Shown here: in pieces, positions 1 to 8,038 of the stretch
Position numbering within the stretch: the stretch's first letter is position 1
Layout of the letters: every line of letters starts with the position of its first letter
Source: Acidobacteriaceae bacterium
GTDB lineage: Bacteria > Acidobacteriota > Terriglobia > Terriglobales > Acidobacteriaceae
NCBI GenBank assembly: GCA_025356095.1
Contig: JANXUR010000080.1
Coordinates: 1 to 32,465 of the forward strand
Length of the DNA stretch: 32,465 nt
Direction: 5' to 3'
Translations under genes and position numbers: made by a program
The notes under the pieces: generated by a model
The model's input: only the letters and a program-made list of their open reading frames with translations
Told to the model about the DNA's origin: nothing
Databases searched by the model: none

Positions 1-140
1 GACTGCAGTCCCGCCCACGCCAGCAGCACAATGTACGCCGCGGTGACGAATAGCGAAATCCGCAACACCCGCGCCGACCCGGCATGCGAATGCGCGTGCC
101 CGTGCGAGTGCGAGTGTCCCGGGCTGTGGCTGTGAGACAT
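1..140 (-). CDS. Cation diffusion facilitator (CDF/CzcD-type) metal transporter, N-terminal fragment
   Basis: Only the first 46 codons lie in the window; the gene runs off the left edge. Reading leftward from ATG at 140, the protein opens with a histidine-rich tail in which His alternates with Ser, Gly or Ala (H3, H5, H9, H11, H13, H15, H17, H19). A basic residue and a hydrophobic stretch at about residues 27-45 follow, ending in VLLAWAGLQ, which fits the first membrane segment. Such a His-rich cytoplasmic tail before TM1 is typical of CDF zinc/cobalt/cadmium efflux proteins, where it binds metal. The family is an antiporter that exports divalent metals in exchange for protons. No strong Shine-Dalgarno precedes the start. 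Another His-rich membrane protein is possible, because the diagnostic transmembrane His/Asp sites lie outside the window. Confidence 0.75.
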   Translation of the reverse strand, partial: MSHSHSPGHSHSHGHAHSHAGSARVLRISLFVTAAYIVLLAWAGLQ

Positions 141-347
141 ATCAGTGGCTGAGTTCCAGTCTAGTGGCGCAGCGGGGAAGGCGGCAAGCGGAAGGGGGGG
201 TATGACGACTTACATCTTGCGCGGCCTGCGGCAGGCTCTCACCTTTCCCGCCGTCTAGTTCTAGAATCGGCGCGGGATTTTCGGGAGCTTCATCGAAAAA
301 TGCGCGAGTTCTCGGCGGCGCACGGCGTTGGCCGTACACCCCCCCTG

Positions 348-353
348 TAAAAT
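348..353 (+). promoter_or_regulatory. Candidate -10 element for a leaderless EamA-family transcript
   Basis: The hexamer TAAAAT, preceded by TG, ends six bases before the ATG at 360. No purine-rich ribosome binding site lies between them. A transcript starting about 7 nt after the hexamer would begin at the start codon. No convincing -35 box is visible. The same geometry recurs at other genes in the window. Confidence 0.4.
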
Positions 354-359
354 CCCTGC

Positions 360-1205
360 ATGCCCTTTTTGCCCGCCGCTTCGCTCTTTGGACTTGCCGC
401 TGCCCTCGCCTGGGGTTGCGCCGACTTTCTGGGAGGCATGGCGGCCAAGCGCGGACCCGCGCTCATTACTACCTGCATCACGCACGGCACGGCGCTGACG
501 CTGGCCGTGACGCTCGCGCTGGCTACCGGAGCCGCCTTGCCGCCGCTCCACGCTGTGCTCTGGGGATTCGCTGCCGGAGCCACCGGGGCCACCGCCCTGG
601 CGCTCTTTTACCACATCTTGGCGCAAGGCCACATGGGCCTTAAAACCGCCGTTGCCGCGCTGCTGGCGGCGGCCATTCCCGCGCTCATCGGCATCGTGAC
701 TGAAGGCTGGCCGCACCCCGTGCAAGCCGCCGGATTCACTCTCGCGGTCGTCGCCATTCTGCTGTTTACCTATGAAGATGGCGGCTTCGCCGTCACCGAA
801 GGCATGGGCACGGCCGCGCTGTGCGGGGTGGCCTTTGCCGGCTTCTATGTGTTCACTCATCTGGCGGGCAAGGTCTCTCCGTTTTGGCTGGGTGCCACCA
901 CGCGGCTTGCCGCCCTCGCCATTCTGCTGCCCATCATCGCCATCGTCCGCCCCACGCGTCCCGCCAATCCACGCGGAGCCCTAATCTTCGGGATCGCCTC
1001 AGGCACCTGCGACCTTGCGGGTACGCTTTGCTACATCACGGCCAGCCAACTGGGCCGCCTAGATGCTGCCGTTATTCTCTCTTCGCTCTATCCGGGGATG
1101 ACCGTGCTGCTAGCCTTCTTCTTTCTGAAAGAAAAGTTTACCGGTCGCCGCGCTCTGGCCATGCTGACTGCGCTGGTGGCCGTTCCGCTCATTGCGGCCG
1201 GTTAA
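360..1205 (+). CDS. EamA/DMT-superfamily membrane transporter
   Basis: This 281-residue, almost wholly hydrophobic protein has about nine or ten predicted membrane segments in two halves. That fits the EamA (DUF6-type) drug/metabolite transporter fold, whose members are usually 280-300 residues long. The N-terminus (SLFGLAAALAWGCADFLGG) and the C-terminal stretch with SSLYPGMTVLLAFFFLKEKF match the typical EamA pattern: a small-residue-rich first helix, and a helix ending in a Lys/Glu-containing loop before the last segment. It probably exports or imports a small metabolite across the inner membrane; the substrate cannot be told from sequence. The start at 360 begins directly with the first membrane helix. 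No Shine-Dalgarno is visible, but a TAAAAT hexamer sits just upstream. It stands alone between the divergent CDF gene and the M20 peptidase. Confidence 0.85.
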   Translation: MPFLPAASLFGLAAALAWGCADFLGGMAAKRGPALITTCITHGTALTLAVTLALATGAALPPLHAVLWGFAAGATGATALALFYHILAQGHMGLKTAVAALLAAAIPALIGIVTEGWPHPVQAAGFTLAVVAILLFTYEDGGFAVTEGMGTAALCGVAFAGFYVFTHLAGKVSPFWLGATTRLAALAILLPIIAIVRPTRPANPRGALIFGIASGTCDLAGTLCYITASQLGRLDAAVILSSLYPGMTVLLAFFFLKEKFTGRRALAMLTALVAVPLIAAG

Positions 1206-1533
1206 TCGCTGCCGGTAAACCTTGCCGGTTGCGCTACACTATCAGCGATTTGAGCACACAGATTTCGGCGGCATAATTCGGCAGGTCAAGTGAGTTGGCC
1301 GAGGGGGACACATGCGTTCGATTCCGTTTGCAAGATTGGTTGCGGGTCCTGTGAACCCAGCGGGCGACCGTATGGTGGCGGCGGACAACCCCAAACCGCT
1401 GCGTCGGTGGCAAAGGCGGTCTTCACAATCAACGGGCAAGTGCAACTGCCTGAATAAGCAAACTTGCGCGCAGCTTCAAGTGCGAAACGATGTTCAATTC
1501 TACTTATTTCTACTTAAGGATGCGGGGGCTTCG
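1206..1533 (+). other. 328-bp gap upstream of the M20 peptidase, no gene seen
   Basis: The frame is open back to an ATG at 1312. The 74 residues this would add are basic, Cys-containing and unlike any M20 N-terminus, and they would bury the signal peptide, so I treat this as non-coding leader. By eye it can form a nested stem-loop: an outer stem at 1338-1343 with 1364-1369 and an inner stem at 1344-1347 with 1355-1358. A 9-bp direct repeat TTCTACTTA occurs near 1498-1515. No recognised riboswitch or sRNA consensus was found. Confidence 0.4.
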
Positions 1534-2967
1534 ATGCGACGATTACTTGCATTTCTCCTTTTGCTGACCATTACCGGAGCCAGAGCCTCTGCTCAGGAAA
1601 AGTTTCCCTCGGATGCGATCCCACCCACTCGCATGGATGCCTACTCGGATTTGGCCGTGCAGTGGATGCAGGAGTATTTACGTATTGACACCACCAACCC
1701 TCCGGGCAACGAGGCCCGCGCCACGGCTTGGTTCAAGCAGATCTTCGACGCGGAGGGCATTGAAAACAAGACCTTTGAGTATCTGCCGGGCCGCGGCGAC
1801 TTCTGGGCGCGCATCCCCCACAACGTGCCCGACGCACAAGCCAAGCGGCCCATCGTCCTGCTCAGCCACATGGACGTGGTGACCAGTGATGCCACCCGCT
1901 GGAAGCATCCGCCATTTAGCGGGATGATTGCGACTGACGAGGCGGGCGGGCCGACGATCTACGGCCGGGGCGCTCAAGACATGAAGTGCGACGGCCTGGC
2001 CGAGCTCATGGTGATGGTGATGGCCAAGCGCGAGAAAGCGAAGCTCGACCGTGATTTGATTTTTCTCGCCGTAAGCGACGAAGAAGCCGAGGGCAGTGGC
2101 ACTGACTGGTTTATTGCCAACCAGCGACCTCTTCTGGGCAATGCCGAGTTCCTGATTAATGAAGGTGGCGAGAATGTTCAGATTGACGGCAGAGTAAGCC
2201 AAGTGGCTTTAGATACCGCTGAAAAGTCTCCTTTTTGGTTGCGAGTGGAGGCACATGGTCGCCCCGGGCATGGTTCAAGGCCGAATGTGGAGTCTGCTCC
2301 TAATCGCCTAGTTGCTGCGCTCGATAAGATTTTGGCTTGGCACACCCCGCTCAAGATGCTACCCGTGGCCGAGGCGTATATGAAGGCTGTCGCGCCGACT
2401 TATCCCGCGCAGCGCAGGTGGTTTGACGACCCGCATGCCGCCATCTACGACCCTGCCTTCGCCAAGTGGGTAGAAACAGACGAGTTGATCAACTACATGG
2501 TTCGCAACACGGTGCAGTTGACCATGCTGGGGGGCAGCGACCAGACCAACGTCGTTCCGCCGGTGGCATGGGCCAATCTAGATGTCCGCCTGCTTCCCGG
2601 AGAGGATCAAAATGCCTTCCTCGCCGCCATCCAACAGATAGTGAACGACCCCAATGTAGTCATTACTCCCCAAAGCGAGGAGTTCCGCGTAGCCAATTCC
2701 GCTGGCGTAGATACTGGGTTGTTCCGCTCGATCCAGAGGGCTTCTGCGCGCTACTGGCCCGGCGCAATCGTGGCCACAAAAATGACGAGTGGCTATGACG
2801 AGAACCAACGGTACCGCCCCCTGGGCATCGAATCGTACGGATTTTCGGCTTATGGCAACACGCTCGAAGAAGGGGCCACCGAGCATGGCAACAACGAACG
2901 CATCCGCGTAGAAGAAGTGCGGCGCGGCGCAAAAGTGCTGTACGACGTAGTGCTGGGGACGGAGTAG
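1534..2967 (+). CDS. Secreted M20-family metallopeptidase (M20/M25/M40)
   Basis: From the ATG at 1534 the protein has 477 residues and a clear signal peptide (MRRLLAFLLLLTITGARASAQ), so it should act in the periplasm or outside. The M20 di-zinc motifs are in order. H112 and D114 lie in SHMDVV, with D114 the residue after the metal His. D149 in GRGAQD is the bridging Asp. The pair E183-E184 in SDEEAEG supplies the general base. A C-terminal metal His, H451, lies in TEHGNN. Between them, at about 225-345, is the inserted dimerisation/lid domain starting around WLRVEAHGRPGHGS. The family hydrolyses N-acyl amino acids or di- and tripeptides; the substrate here is unknown. The longer frame from 1312 was rejected because the signal peptide must be N-terminal. 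The Shine-Dalgarno is weak. The gene ends 82 bp before selB on the same strand. Confidence 0.9.
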   Translation: MRRLLAFLLLLTITGARASAQEKFPSDAIPPTRMDAYSDLAVQWMQEYLRIDTTNPPGNEARATAWFKQIFDAEGIENKTFEYLPGRGDFWARIPHNVPDAQAKRPIVLLSHMDVVTSDATRWKHPPFSGMIATDEAGGPTIYGRGAQDMKCDGLAELMVMVMAKREKAKLDRDLIFLAVSDEEAEGSGTDWFIANQRPLLGNAEFLINEGGENVQIDGRVSQVALDTAEKSPFWLRVEAHGRPGHGSRPNVESAPNRLVAALDKILAWHTPLKMLPVAEAYMKAVAPTYPAQRRWFDDPHAAIYDPAFAKWVETDELINYMVRNTVQLTMLGGSDQTNVVPPVAWANLDVRLLPGEDQNAFLAAIQQIVNDPNVVITPQSEEFRVANSAGVDTGLFRSIQRASARYWPGAIVATKMTSGYDENQRYRPLGIESYGFSAYGNTLEEGATEHGNNERIRVEEVRRGAKVLYDVVLGTE

Positions 2968-3012
2968 GGTTGCGGTGGAAGAAGCAAGCCACGCAGGGAG
3001 CTACACTAGGCC

Positions 3013-3055
3013 TTAAATTGACCTTAAATTGACTTCAAATTGACCTGAAATGACC
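3013..3055 (+). repeat. 11-bp direct tandem repeat (four units) running into the selB start codon
   Basis: Three 11-bp units lie head to tail: TTAAATTGACC at 3013, TTAAATTGACT at 3024 and TCAAATTGACC at 3035. A fourth unit at 3046, TGAAATGACC, has lost one T. That loss creates the ATG at 3050 used as the selB start. The tract is AT-rich against GC-rich surroundings and contains no purine-rich ribosome binding site. An 11-bp period puts the units on one face of the helix, as in response-regulator operators, but simple slippage is also possible. Confidence 0.85.
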
Positions 3056-5050
3056 TCTGCTAAATCTGTAATCGTCGGCACGGCTGGACACATTGACCAC
3101 GGAAAGACGTCGCTGGTGAAGGCGTTGACCGGGATGGATGCTGACCGGCTGGAAGAAGAGAAGCGGCGGGGCATCACCATTGACTTAGGGTTTGCCTCTC
3201 TGGAACTGCCCATGCCGGCTGGAGGAGATGTCCTCCGCCTCGGCTTTGTAGACGTCCCCGGGCACGAGCGGTTTGTGCGCAATATGTTGGCGGGCATTGG
3301 CGGGATTGATGTGGTGCTGCTTGTGGTTGCGGCCAACGAGGGCATCATGCCGCAGACGCGCGAGCACCTTGACATCTGCCGATTGCTGGGCATCCGGCGC
3401 GGCATCACTGTGCTTACCAAGAGCGATCTGGTGGATGCCGAGACGCTCGACGTGGTGCGCATGGAAGTGGAAGAGTTTCTGCGCGGGACATTTCTCGACG
3501 CGACGCAAGCACCGGTGATCGCCGTCAGCACCGTTACAGGTGCGGGCATTGCTGAGCTGAAGCTGACCCTGGCACGGGTGGCGTCGCAGGCCTTGGCGAA
3601 AGATGCGGCTGCTTTTGTGCGGCTGCCCATTGACCGTGTCTTCACCATGAAGGGTTTTGGTACGGTGGTGACGGGCACGCTGATTACGGGCACAATCGCG
3701 GCCGCTGGAAGCCAAAGTGAATTGGGAGTCTTCCCGGCGCTGGCGGGTTCTCCACAACGGGTGCGGGTGCGTGGAGTGCAGGTACACGGCGGGTCGGCAG
3801 CAGAAGCTCGCGCAGGCGAGCGCACGGCGCTGAACCTCGCCGGGGTGAGTGTGGAGCAACTGGCGCGCGGCATGATGCTGGCCACTCCGGATGCGCTGGT
3901 GGCATCGCAGAGGATTGACGCGCGGTTGCACTTGCTGAGTTCAGCCAAGCCGTTGAAGCATCGCGCCAAGGTACACTTCCACGCCTACGCAGGCGAGCAG
4001 ATTGCCGAAGTGTACGTGCAAGGTGACGTGAAATGCGTTGTGCCGGGTGGCAAAGCACTGGTGCAACTGCGACTGGCCGCACCGGTGCTGCTGCTGCCGG
4101 GCGACCACTTTATTCTGCGGCAGTTCTCTCCGATGGTGACGATTGGTGGCGGCGAGGTGGTGGATGCACATCCGCTGGCGAAATCGGCTAAATCGGCGGT
4201 GTCGAGCAAGGGTGCGTCCAAGGGTGCGTCCAAGGCCGAGGCGGCGCGTTGGCGGGAGATATTGGCGAGTGGATCGGCGGAAGAAAAACTAGGGGCGCGG
4301 ATCGCGCGGCGTGGAAGGGACGGGCTGAGTCTGGCGCAGGCTGTCGCCGAAACCGGACTGCGGCGCGAACCGTTGGAGCAACTGGCAGCAACGCTGGTTG
4401 AGGCGTGCAGCGCAGTCCGCACCAACGATTTGTTTCTTGATGCGCAAGAGTTTAAGCAGCTCGCGGAAGAAATGCTGAAAACAGTTTGGGCGTTCCATGC
4501 GGCCAATCCGCTGGTGGCGGGCATGGGCCGCGGGGAACTGGAAGAAAAGTTGAGAGCCGCGCGAGAGGTGTTTGCGTTCACGCTAGCAGCGCTGGTGCGG
4601 GCGGGCAAACTCGGGCAAACGGGCGAGGCCGTTCACGTCGCCGGACGCAGCGTGCAGATGAAGGATGACGAAACTGAGGCGCGAGCAGAGATTGAGCGGG
4701 GCTTCGCCTCGGCTGGATTGCAGGTGCCAGCGCTGAAAGAGGTGTTTGCCGGGTTGAAGGTGGACCTGGTGCGCGCGCAAAAAATCGTCACCCTGATGCT
4801 GCGCCAGAAGACGCTGGTGAAGGTGAGCGAGGAGTTGGTCTTCCACGGCAAGGCGCTGGAAGAGTTGCGGGCCAGGGTGCTGGGGCTGAAGAGCACTGCA
4901 GGCAGCGCGCAGACTTCGCCAGTTCGGCTTGACGTCGCCCGCTTCAAAGAACTGACTGGAGTTTCGCGGAAGTATGCGATTCCGCTGCTGGAATGGCTGG
5001 ATCGCGAACGGGTGACGCGGCGGGTAGGCGATGCGCGAGAGCTTCTGTAA
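3050..5050 (+). CDS. selB: Selenocysteine-specific translation elongation factor SelB
   Basis: This 666-residue GTPase delivers Sec-tRNA(Sec) to ribosomes paused at an in-frame UGA followed by a SECIS hairpin. The N-terminal EF-Tu-like G domain is complete: GHIDHGKT (residues 13-20), GITIDLGF (switch I), DVPGHE (G3) and TKSD (G4, the form SelB uses in place of NKxD). A beta-barrel domain follows, with [13 protein letters not shown] around 203-215. From about 395 to the end is a winged-helix region closing with [20 protein letters not shown], the RNA-binding end typical of SelB rather than EF-Tu. Length fits the family (about 610-670). A linker at 380-398 carries a duplicated 12-bp unit encoding KGAS. 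The start at 3050 gives the canonical N-terminus directly. No selA, selD or tRNA-Sec gene lies in the window. Confidence 0.95.
   Translation: MTSAKSVIVGTAGHIDHGKTSLVKALTGMDADRLEEEKRRGITIDLGFASLELPMPAGGDVLRLGFVDVPGHERFVRNMLAGIGGIDVVLLVVAANEGIMPQTREHLDICRLLGIRRGITVLTKSDLVDAETLDVVRMEVEEFLRGTFLDATQAPVIAVSTVTGAGIAELKLTLARVASQALAKDAAAFVRLPIDRVFTMKGFGTVVTGTLITGTIAAAGSQSELGVFPALAGSPQRVRVRGVQVHGGSAAEARAGERTALNLAGVSVEQLARGMMLATPDALVASQRIDARLHLLSSAKPLKHRAKVHFHAYAGEQIAEVYVQGDVKCVVPGGKALVQLRLAAPVLLLPGDHFILRQFSPMVTIGGGEVVDAHPLAKSAKSAVSSKGASKGASKAEAARWREILASGSAEEKLGARIARRGRDGLSLAQAVAETGLRREPLEQLAATLVEACSAVRTNDLFLDAQEFKQLAEEMLKTVWAFHAANPLVAGMGRGELEEKLRAAREVFAFTLAALVRAGKLGQTGEAVHVAGRSVQMKDDETEARAEIERGFASAGLQVPALKEVFAGLKVDLVRAQKIVTLMLRQKTLVKVSEELVFHGKALEELRARVLGLKSTAGSAQTSPVRLDVARFKELTGVSRKYAIPLLEWLDRERVTRRVGDARELL
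4208..4231 (+). repeat. 12-bp tandem duplication in the SelB linker
   Basis: Two exact copies of AAGGGTGCGTCC (4208-4219 and 4220-4231) encode KGAS twice, at residues 387-394, between the translation-factor core and the winged-helix region. The duplication keeps the frame and lies in a Ser/Ala/Lys-rich, probably flexible linker. Confidence 0.85.
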
Positions 5051-5087
5051 CGCTAATGTTGGGCAAGACGGGATTGCGGGGAAAATT

Positions 5088-5108
5088 CCACACTGGCGGG
5101 GAGTGTGG
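5088..5108. terminator. Candidate terminator hairpin between selB and the ankyrin gene
   Basis: A perfect 7-bp stem (CCACACT at 5088-5094 with AGTGTGG at 5102-5108) encloses a 7-nt loop. It lies 38 bp past the selB stop and is followed by an AT-rich stretch without a clean T tract. The genes on either side converge, so it may serve either strand. Confidence 0.45.
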
Positions 5109-5116
5109 CCAAAATT

Positions 5117-5130
5117 TATACTATAGTATA
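5117..5130. promoter_or_regulatory. Perfect 14-bp AT palindrome in a convergent intergenic gap
   Basis: TATACTATAGTATA is its own reverse complement and sits in a strongly AT-rich patch (about 5111-5165) within GC-rich DNA. It contains TATACT on both strands, a good -10 hexamer. It lies downstream of both neighbouring genes, so it is not an ordinary promoter for either. It could be an operator, a promoter for a small RNA, or chance. Confidence 0.35.
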
Positions 5131-5190
5131 GTTATTTAGTTGCTATTATATGAATTTGCCATGCGTTTTTGAACCCCGTCCCCGCTAAAC

Positions 5191-6333
5191 CTACTTCCCG
5201 CCGCTCCTGAGTCTGCTACCTGCTTCGCTGCACGCGCGCAGATATGCCTCTAGCTCTGGCCTGCCTTGGTGTGCAGCCCAATCTGCCGGAGTTCCCCCCC
5301 ACAGCGCATCCTTCCAGTCGAGCCGGGCGCCACGCTCCACCAACAGATGCACTACCGCTTCCTGTCCGGCGGCCACCGCTTGATGCAACGGCGTCGCGTG
5401 CGAGTGGCATCCGAGCGGGTTGTAGCGATTGGGGTCTTCGCCCGCATCGAGCAAGGTGCGGACGATCTCTACGTATCCAAACTGCGCCGCCAGAGCGAGT
5501 GCTAAATGGCGCTCGGCGGGGTTGGCGGCACTCAAAAGGTGCGCGCATTCTGCGGAGCGGCCCAGCGCGGCCGCCACCGGCAAATCCACTATTACCCCCC
5601 GCCGGATTAAGGCAAGAACCGCCTCCTGCTGGTTGTGCGCGGCTGCCGCGTGAAGCGCGTTACTGGCATCCGCGCCGCCATCGCAAAGCAGGTCAAGCAA
5701 CGGCACCTGCATTTTGCACTCTCGCGCAACGCGGCCTGTGGCAACCAACAGCAAGGTTTCGTTGCGCGCGGCGATGTCAGCGCCAGCGGCGAGAATCTCG
5801 CGGGCCACATCCACGATATTCGCAGGCATCTTGCCATGCCGCACCGGATTTTCCGCTACAAACTCCAGCAGGCTCGGCGAGCGAAAGTAGTTGCCGCCCT
5901 CGAACAGAACGTGTTGATGCACCAGCTTCGGATGCTGACGCAACCAAACTCGCAGCCCCGCCGCATCGCCTGCGTCAATAAGACCTACAGCGTGTTGAAA
6001 CACGGCATCTTCAATGCGCTCATGGTGTGGCAAGTGCAACTGGTCGGCCAGAGTGGGCTGCTCGATGTGCCGCTTCAACCGCGCCCAACTCGCAAAGCCA
6101 TGCACACGCGCAATCGTAAGCTGCGCGTCGCTCAGGGTAAATTTGGCGTTGCATATGTCCGCATCACTGGCAGAAGCGAAGCGCGGATGAAACTCACGAA
6201 TGCGTTGTGCGGCTTCCAGCATGGGCGCAGAGGAGGCGGGGCCGAACTTGCCGCGCACCAGACACAGCATATCTTTGGCTTGGTACTTCAGATGGTCAAG
6301 GCTTGGATTGGGGGGCAGGCGACGAACTGGCAT
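5191..6333 (-). CDS. Ankyrin-repeat protein with LPPNPSLDHLK-type N-terminus
   Basis: From the ATG at 6333 the protein has 380 residues. An N-terminal helical module runs from LPPNPSLDHLKYQAKDML to LTIARVHGFASWARLKRHIE (about residues 5-90). This is a recurrent head region found in front of ankyrin repeats in soil bacteria. About six degenerate ankyrin repeats follow (about 115-370), the clearest being HLALALAAQFGYVEIVRTLL, PLHQAVAAGQEAVVHLLVERGA and GTPADWAAHQGRPELEAYL. There is no signal peptide, so it is probably a cytoplasmic protein-binding scaffold; the partner is unknown. The start is fixed by a strong Shine-Dalgarno (AAGGAAG, about 7 nt upstream). An open extension of 26 codons further upstream has no such site. 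The gene is divergent from trmFO and converges on selB. Confidence 0.85.
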   Translation of the reverse strand: MPVRRLPPNPSLDHLKYQAKDMLCLVRGKFGPASSAPMLEAAQRIREFHPRFASASDADICNAKFTLSDAQLTIARVHGFASWARLKRHIEQPTLADQLHLPHHERIEDAVFQHAVGLIDAGDAAGLRVWLRQHPKLVHQHVLFEGGNYFRSPSLLEFVAENPVRHGKMPANIVDVAREILAAGADIAARNETLLLVATGRVARECKMQVPLLDLLCDGGADASNALHAAAAHNQQEAVLALIRRGVIVDLPVAAALGRSAECAHLLSAANPAERHLALALAAQFGYVEIVRTLLDAGEDPNRYNPLGCHSHATPLHQAVAAGQEAVVHLLVERGARLDWKDALWGGTPADWAAHQGRPELEAYLRACSEAGSRLRSGGK

Positions 6334-6531
6334 AGCGAACTTCCTTTCGTGGGCCCGAGGTCCGCAGGCAAGTGGGCAGAAAGTGAGTTCGCACAACCCA
6401 GATGATGGCAAGCAAGGTGGACTTCTGTCCTCTCCGCGGACCGGATGCGCCCTTTGCGCGCTGGTAGAGTATCACAAGCAATGGTAGGGTCAGTGGCTCG
6501 AGTGCACTGCGTCCTGCTGTAATCTACAGGT

Positions 6532-7965
6532 GTGTCTAATCATTTCTCACCGGACTTACCAGCCTTACCAGCCTCACCGGCCTCACCGGCCTCACCGGCC
6601 TTACCGGCCTTACCGGCCTTATCGGCAGAAACTTCACCCCAACCCATTCGCGTCATCGGCGCGGGCCTGGCGGGCTGCGAGGCGGCTTGGCAGTGTGCGC
6701 GGCGCGGCCTCGCGGTCGAGCTGTGGGAGATGCGTCCGGTGCGCTCGACCCATGCGCACCAAACGGCGGACTTCGCCGAACTGGTGTGCTCGAACTCACT
6801 GAAGTCGGATAGCGAAAACACCGCGCCGTGGCTGCTGAAAGAAGAAATGCGGCGTGCGAACTCGCTGCTGATGCAACTAGCGCGCGAAACGGCAGTGCCC
6901 GCAGGCCATGCGCTGGCGGTGGATCGCGAGGTGTTCGCCAGACGCGTGACCGAGGCGATTGCCGCCGAGCCGCTGATAACCATTCGGCGCGAGGAGTTTA
7001 CGCAAGTGGACGAGGGCAGCGGCTACACCCTGCTGGCGAGCGGGCCGCTTACCTCGGATGCACTAAGCGCGGAGGTGGCGCGGCTGAGCGGCAGCGAGCA
7101 TCTCTATTTTTATGATTCCATCAGCCCCATCGTAGAAGCGGATTCGATTGACATGTCGCGCGTTTATATGGCCGCGCGCTACGACAAAGGCACGGCGGAT
7201 TACATCAACTGCCCAATGACACGCGAGGAGTATGAGCGCTTTCTGGATGCGCTGATTGCCGCGCGTCCGGTGGAAGGCCACGACTGGGAGAAGCTCAACT
7301 ATTTTGAAGGCTGCCTGCCGATTGAAGAGATTGCGCGGCGCGGGCGCGACACGCTGCGCTTCGGTCCCATGAAGCCCGTGGGACTCATTGACCCGCGGTC
7401 GGGCAAGCGTCCGTATGCAGTGGTGCAGTTGCGGCAGGAAAATCTGCGGGCGGATTCGTACAACTTGGTCGGCTTTCAAAATCACCTGAAGTTTGGCGAG
7501 CAGGCGCAAGTGCTGCGGCTGATTCCGGGGTTGGAAAACGCGAAGTTTCTACGCTATGGGCAGATTCACCGCAACACGTATATCAACGCGCCCACGCTGC
7601 TTACCTCCTCGCTGCAAATGCGGGCGCATCCGCGCGTAATGTTTGCGGGGCAGATTTGTGGAGTGGAAGGCTACGTGGAGTCGGTGGCGACGGGGCTGCT
7701 GGCGGGCTTGTATCTGGCGGCGCTGGTGCAGGGTCGCCTGCCAGTCACGGTGCCGCGCGCCACAGCGCATGGCTCGCTGGTGCACTACGTGACCGGAGCC
7801 GACCCCAAACATTTTCAGCCAGCAAATATCACGTTTGATCTGCTGCCCACGCTGGAGCCGCAAGTAAGGGATAAGAAATTGCGTCAGCAAATGCGCTGCG
7901 AGCTAGCTCTGCGCGAGTTTGCTGCGTGGTGGGGAAGCCTGCCGATTCCATCTTCGGCCCGCTAA
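6532..7965 (+). CDS. trmFO: Methylenetetrahydrofolate-tRNA-(uracil-5-)-methyltransferase TrmFO
   Basis: TrmFO makes ribothymidine (m5U54) in the T-loop of tRNA, using FAD and methylenetetrahydrofolate. The FAD-binding motif GAGLAG is at residues 43-48, and the ELVCSNSLKSD motif with the conserved Cys (C86) follows. The second conserved Cys is C227 in YINCPM. Near the end, ICGVEGYVESVATGLLAGL completes the FAD site. The protein is 477 residues, about 35 longer than usual. The excess is an N-terminal tail of repeated (S/L)PA triplets encoded by a 9-bp tandem repeat. No ATG, GTG or TTG lies in frame between the repeat and GAGLAG, so the tail is probably translated from the GTG at 6532. There is no Shine-Dalgarno; a weak TAATCT hexamer ends six bases before the GTG. 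Confidence 0.95.
   Translation: MSNHFSPDLPALPASPASPASPALPALPALSAETSPQPIRVIGAGLAGCEAAWQCARRGLAVELWEMRPVRSTHAHQTADFAELVCSNSLKSDSENTAPWLLKEEMRRANSLLMQLARETAVPAGHALAVDREVFARRVTEAIAAEPLITIRREEFTQVDEGSGYTLLASGPLTSDALSAEVARLSGSEHLYFYDSISPIVEADSIDMSRVYMAARYDKGTADYINCPMTREEYERFLDALIAARPVEGHDWEKLNYFEGCLPIEEIARRGRDTLRFGPMKPVGLIDPRSGKRPYAVVQLRQENLRADSYNLVGFQNHLKFGEQAQVLRLIPGLENAKFLRYGQIHRNTYINAPTLLTSSLQMRAHPRVMFAGQICGVEGYVESVATGLLAGLYLAALVQGRLPVTVPRATAHGSLVHYVTGADPKHFQPANITFDLLPTLEPQVRDKKLRQQMRCELALREFAAWWGSLPIPSSAR
6546..6626 (+). repeat. Nine-copy 9-bp tandem repeat in the 5' end of trmFO
   Basis: Nine units of 9 bp run without a gap: CTCACCGGA, CTTACCAGC twice, CTCACCGGC three times, CTTACCGGC twice and CTTATCGGC. 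They encode (S/L)-P-A triplets at about residues 6-32 of TrmFO. Because 9 is a multiple of 3, a change in copy number keeps the reading frame. The arrangement of identical neighbouring units suggests slippage expansion. Confidence 0.95.
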
Positions 7966-8038
7966 TCCCTCTCCGGAACAAATCCTTTGATTCGCTCGTA
8001 TCCTTTTTTGTACTCGTTCGTCCAACCAGCGGGCCGTG

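Noticed and set aside
1315-1330. tRNA T-arm suggested by GTTCGATTCC
   Set aside because: The flanking bases do not pair as a T stem, and no cloverleaf fits.
1312-1533. N-terminal extension of the M20 peptidase from the ATG at 1312
   Set aside because: It would place 74 unrelated residues before a clear signal peptide that must be N-terminal.
3013-3969. 318-codon minus-strand open frame opposite selB
   Set aside because: It is a shadow of the SelB G domain; its Ser/Arg/Thr-rich composition is typical of antisense frames.
6546-6626. CRISPR-like array
   Set aside because: Units are 9 bp, contiguous and without spacers, and they lie inside trmFO.
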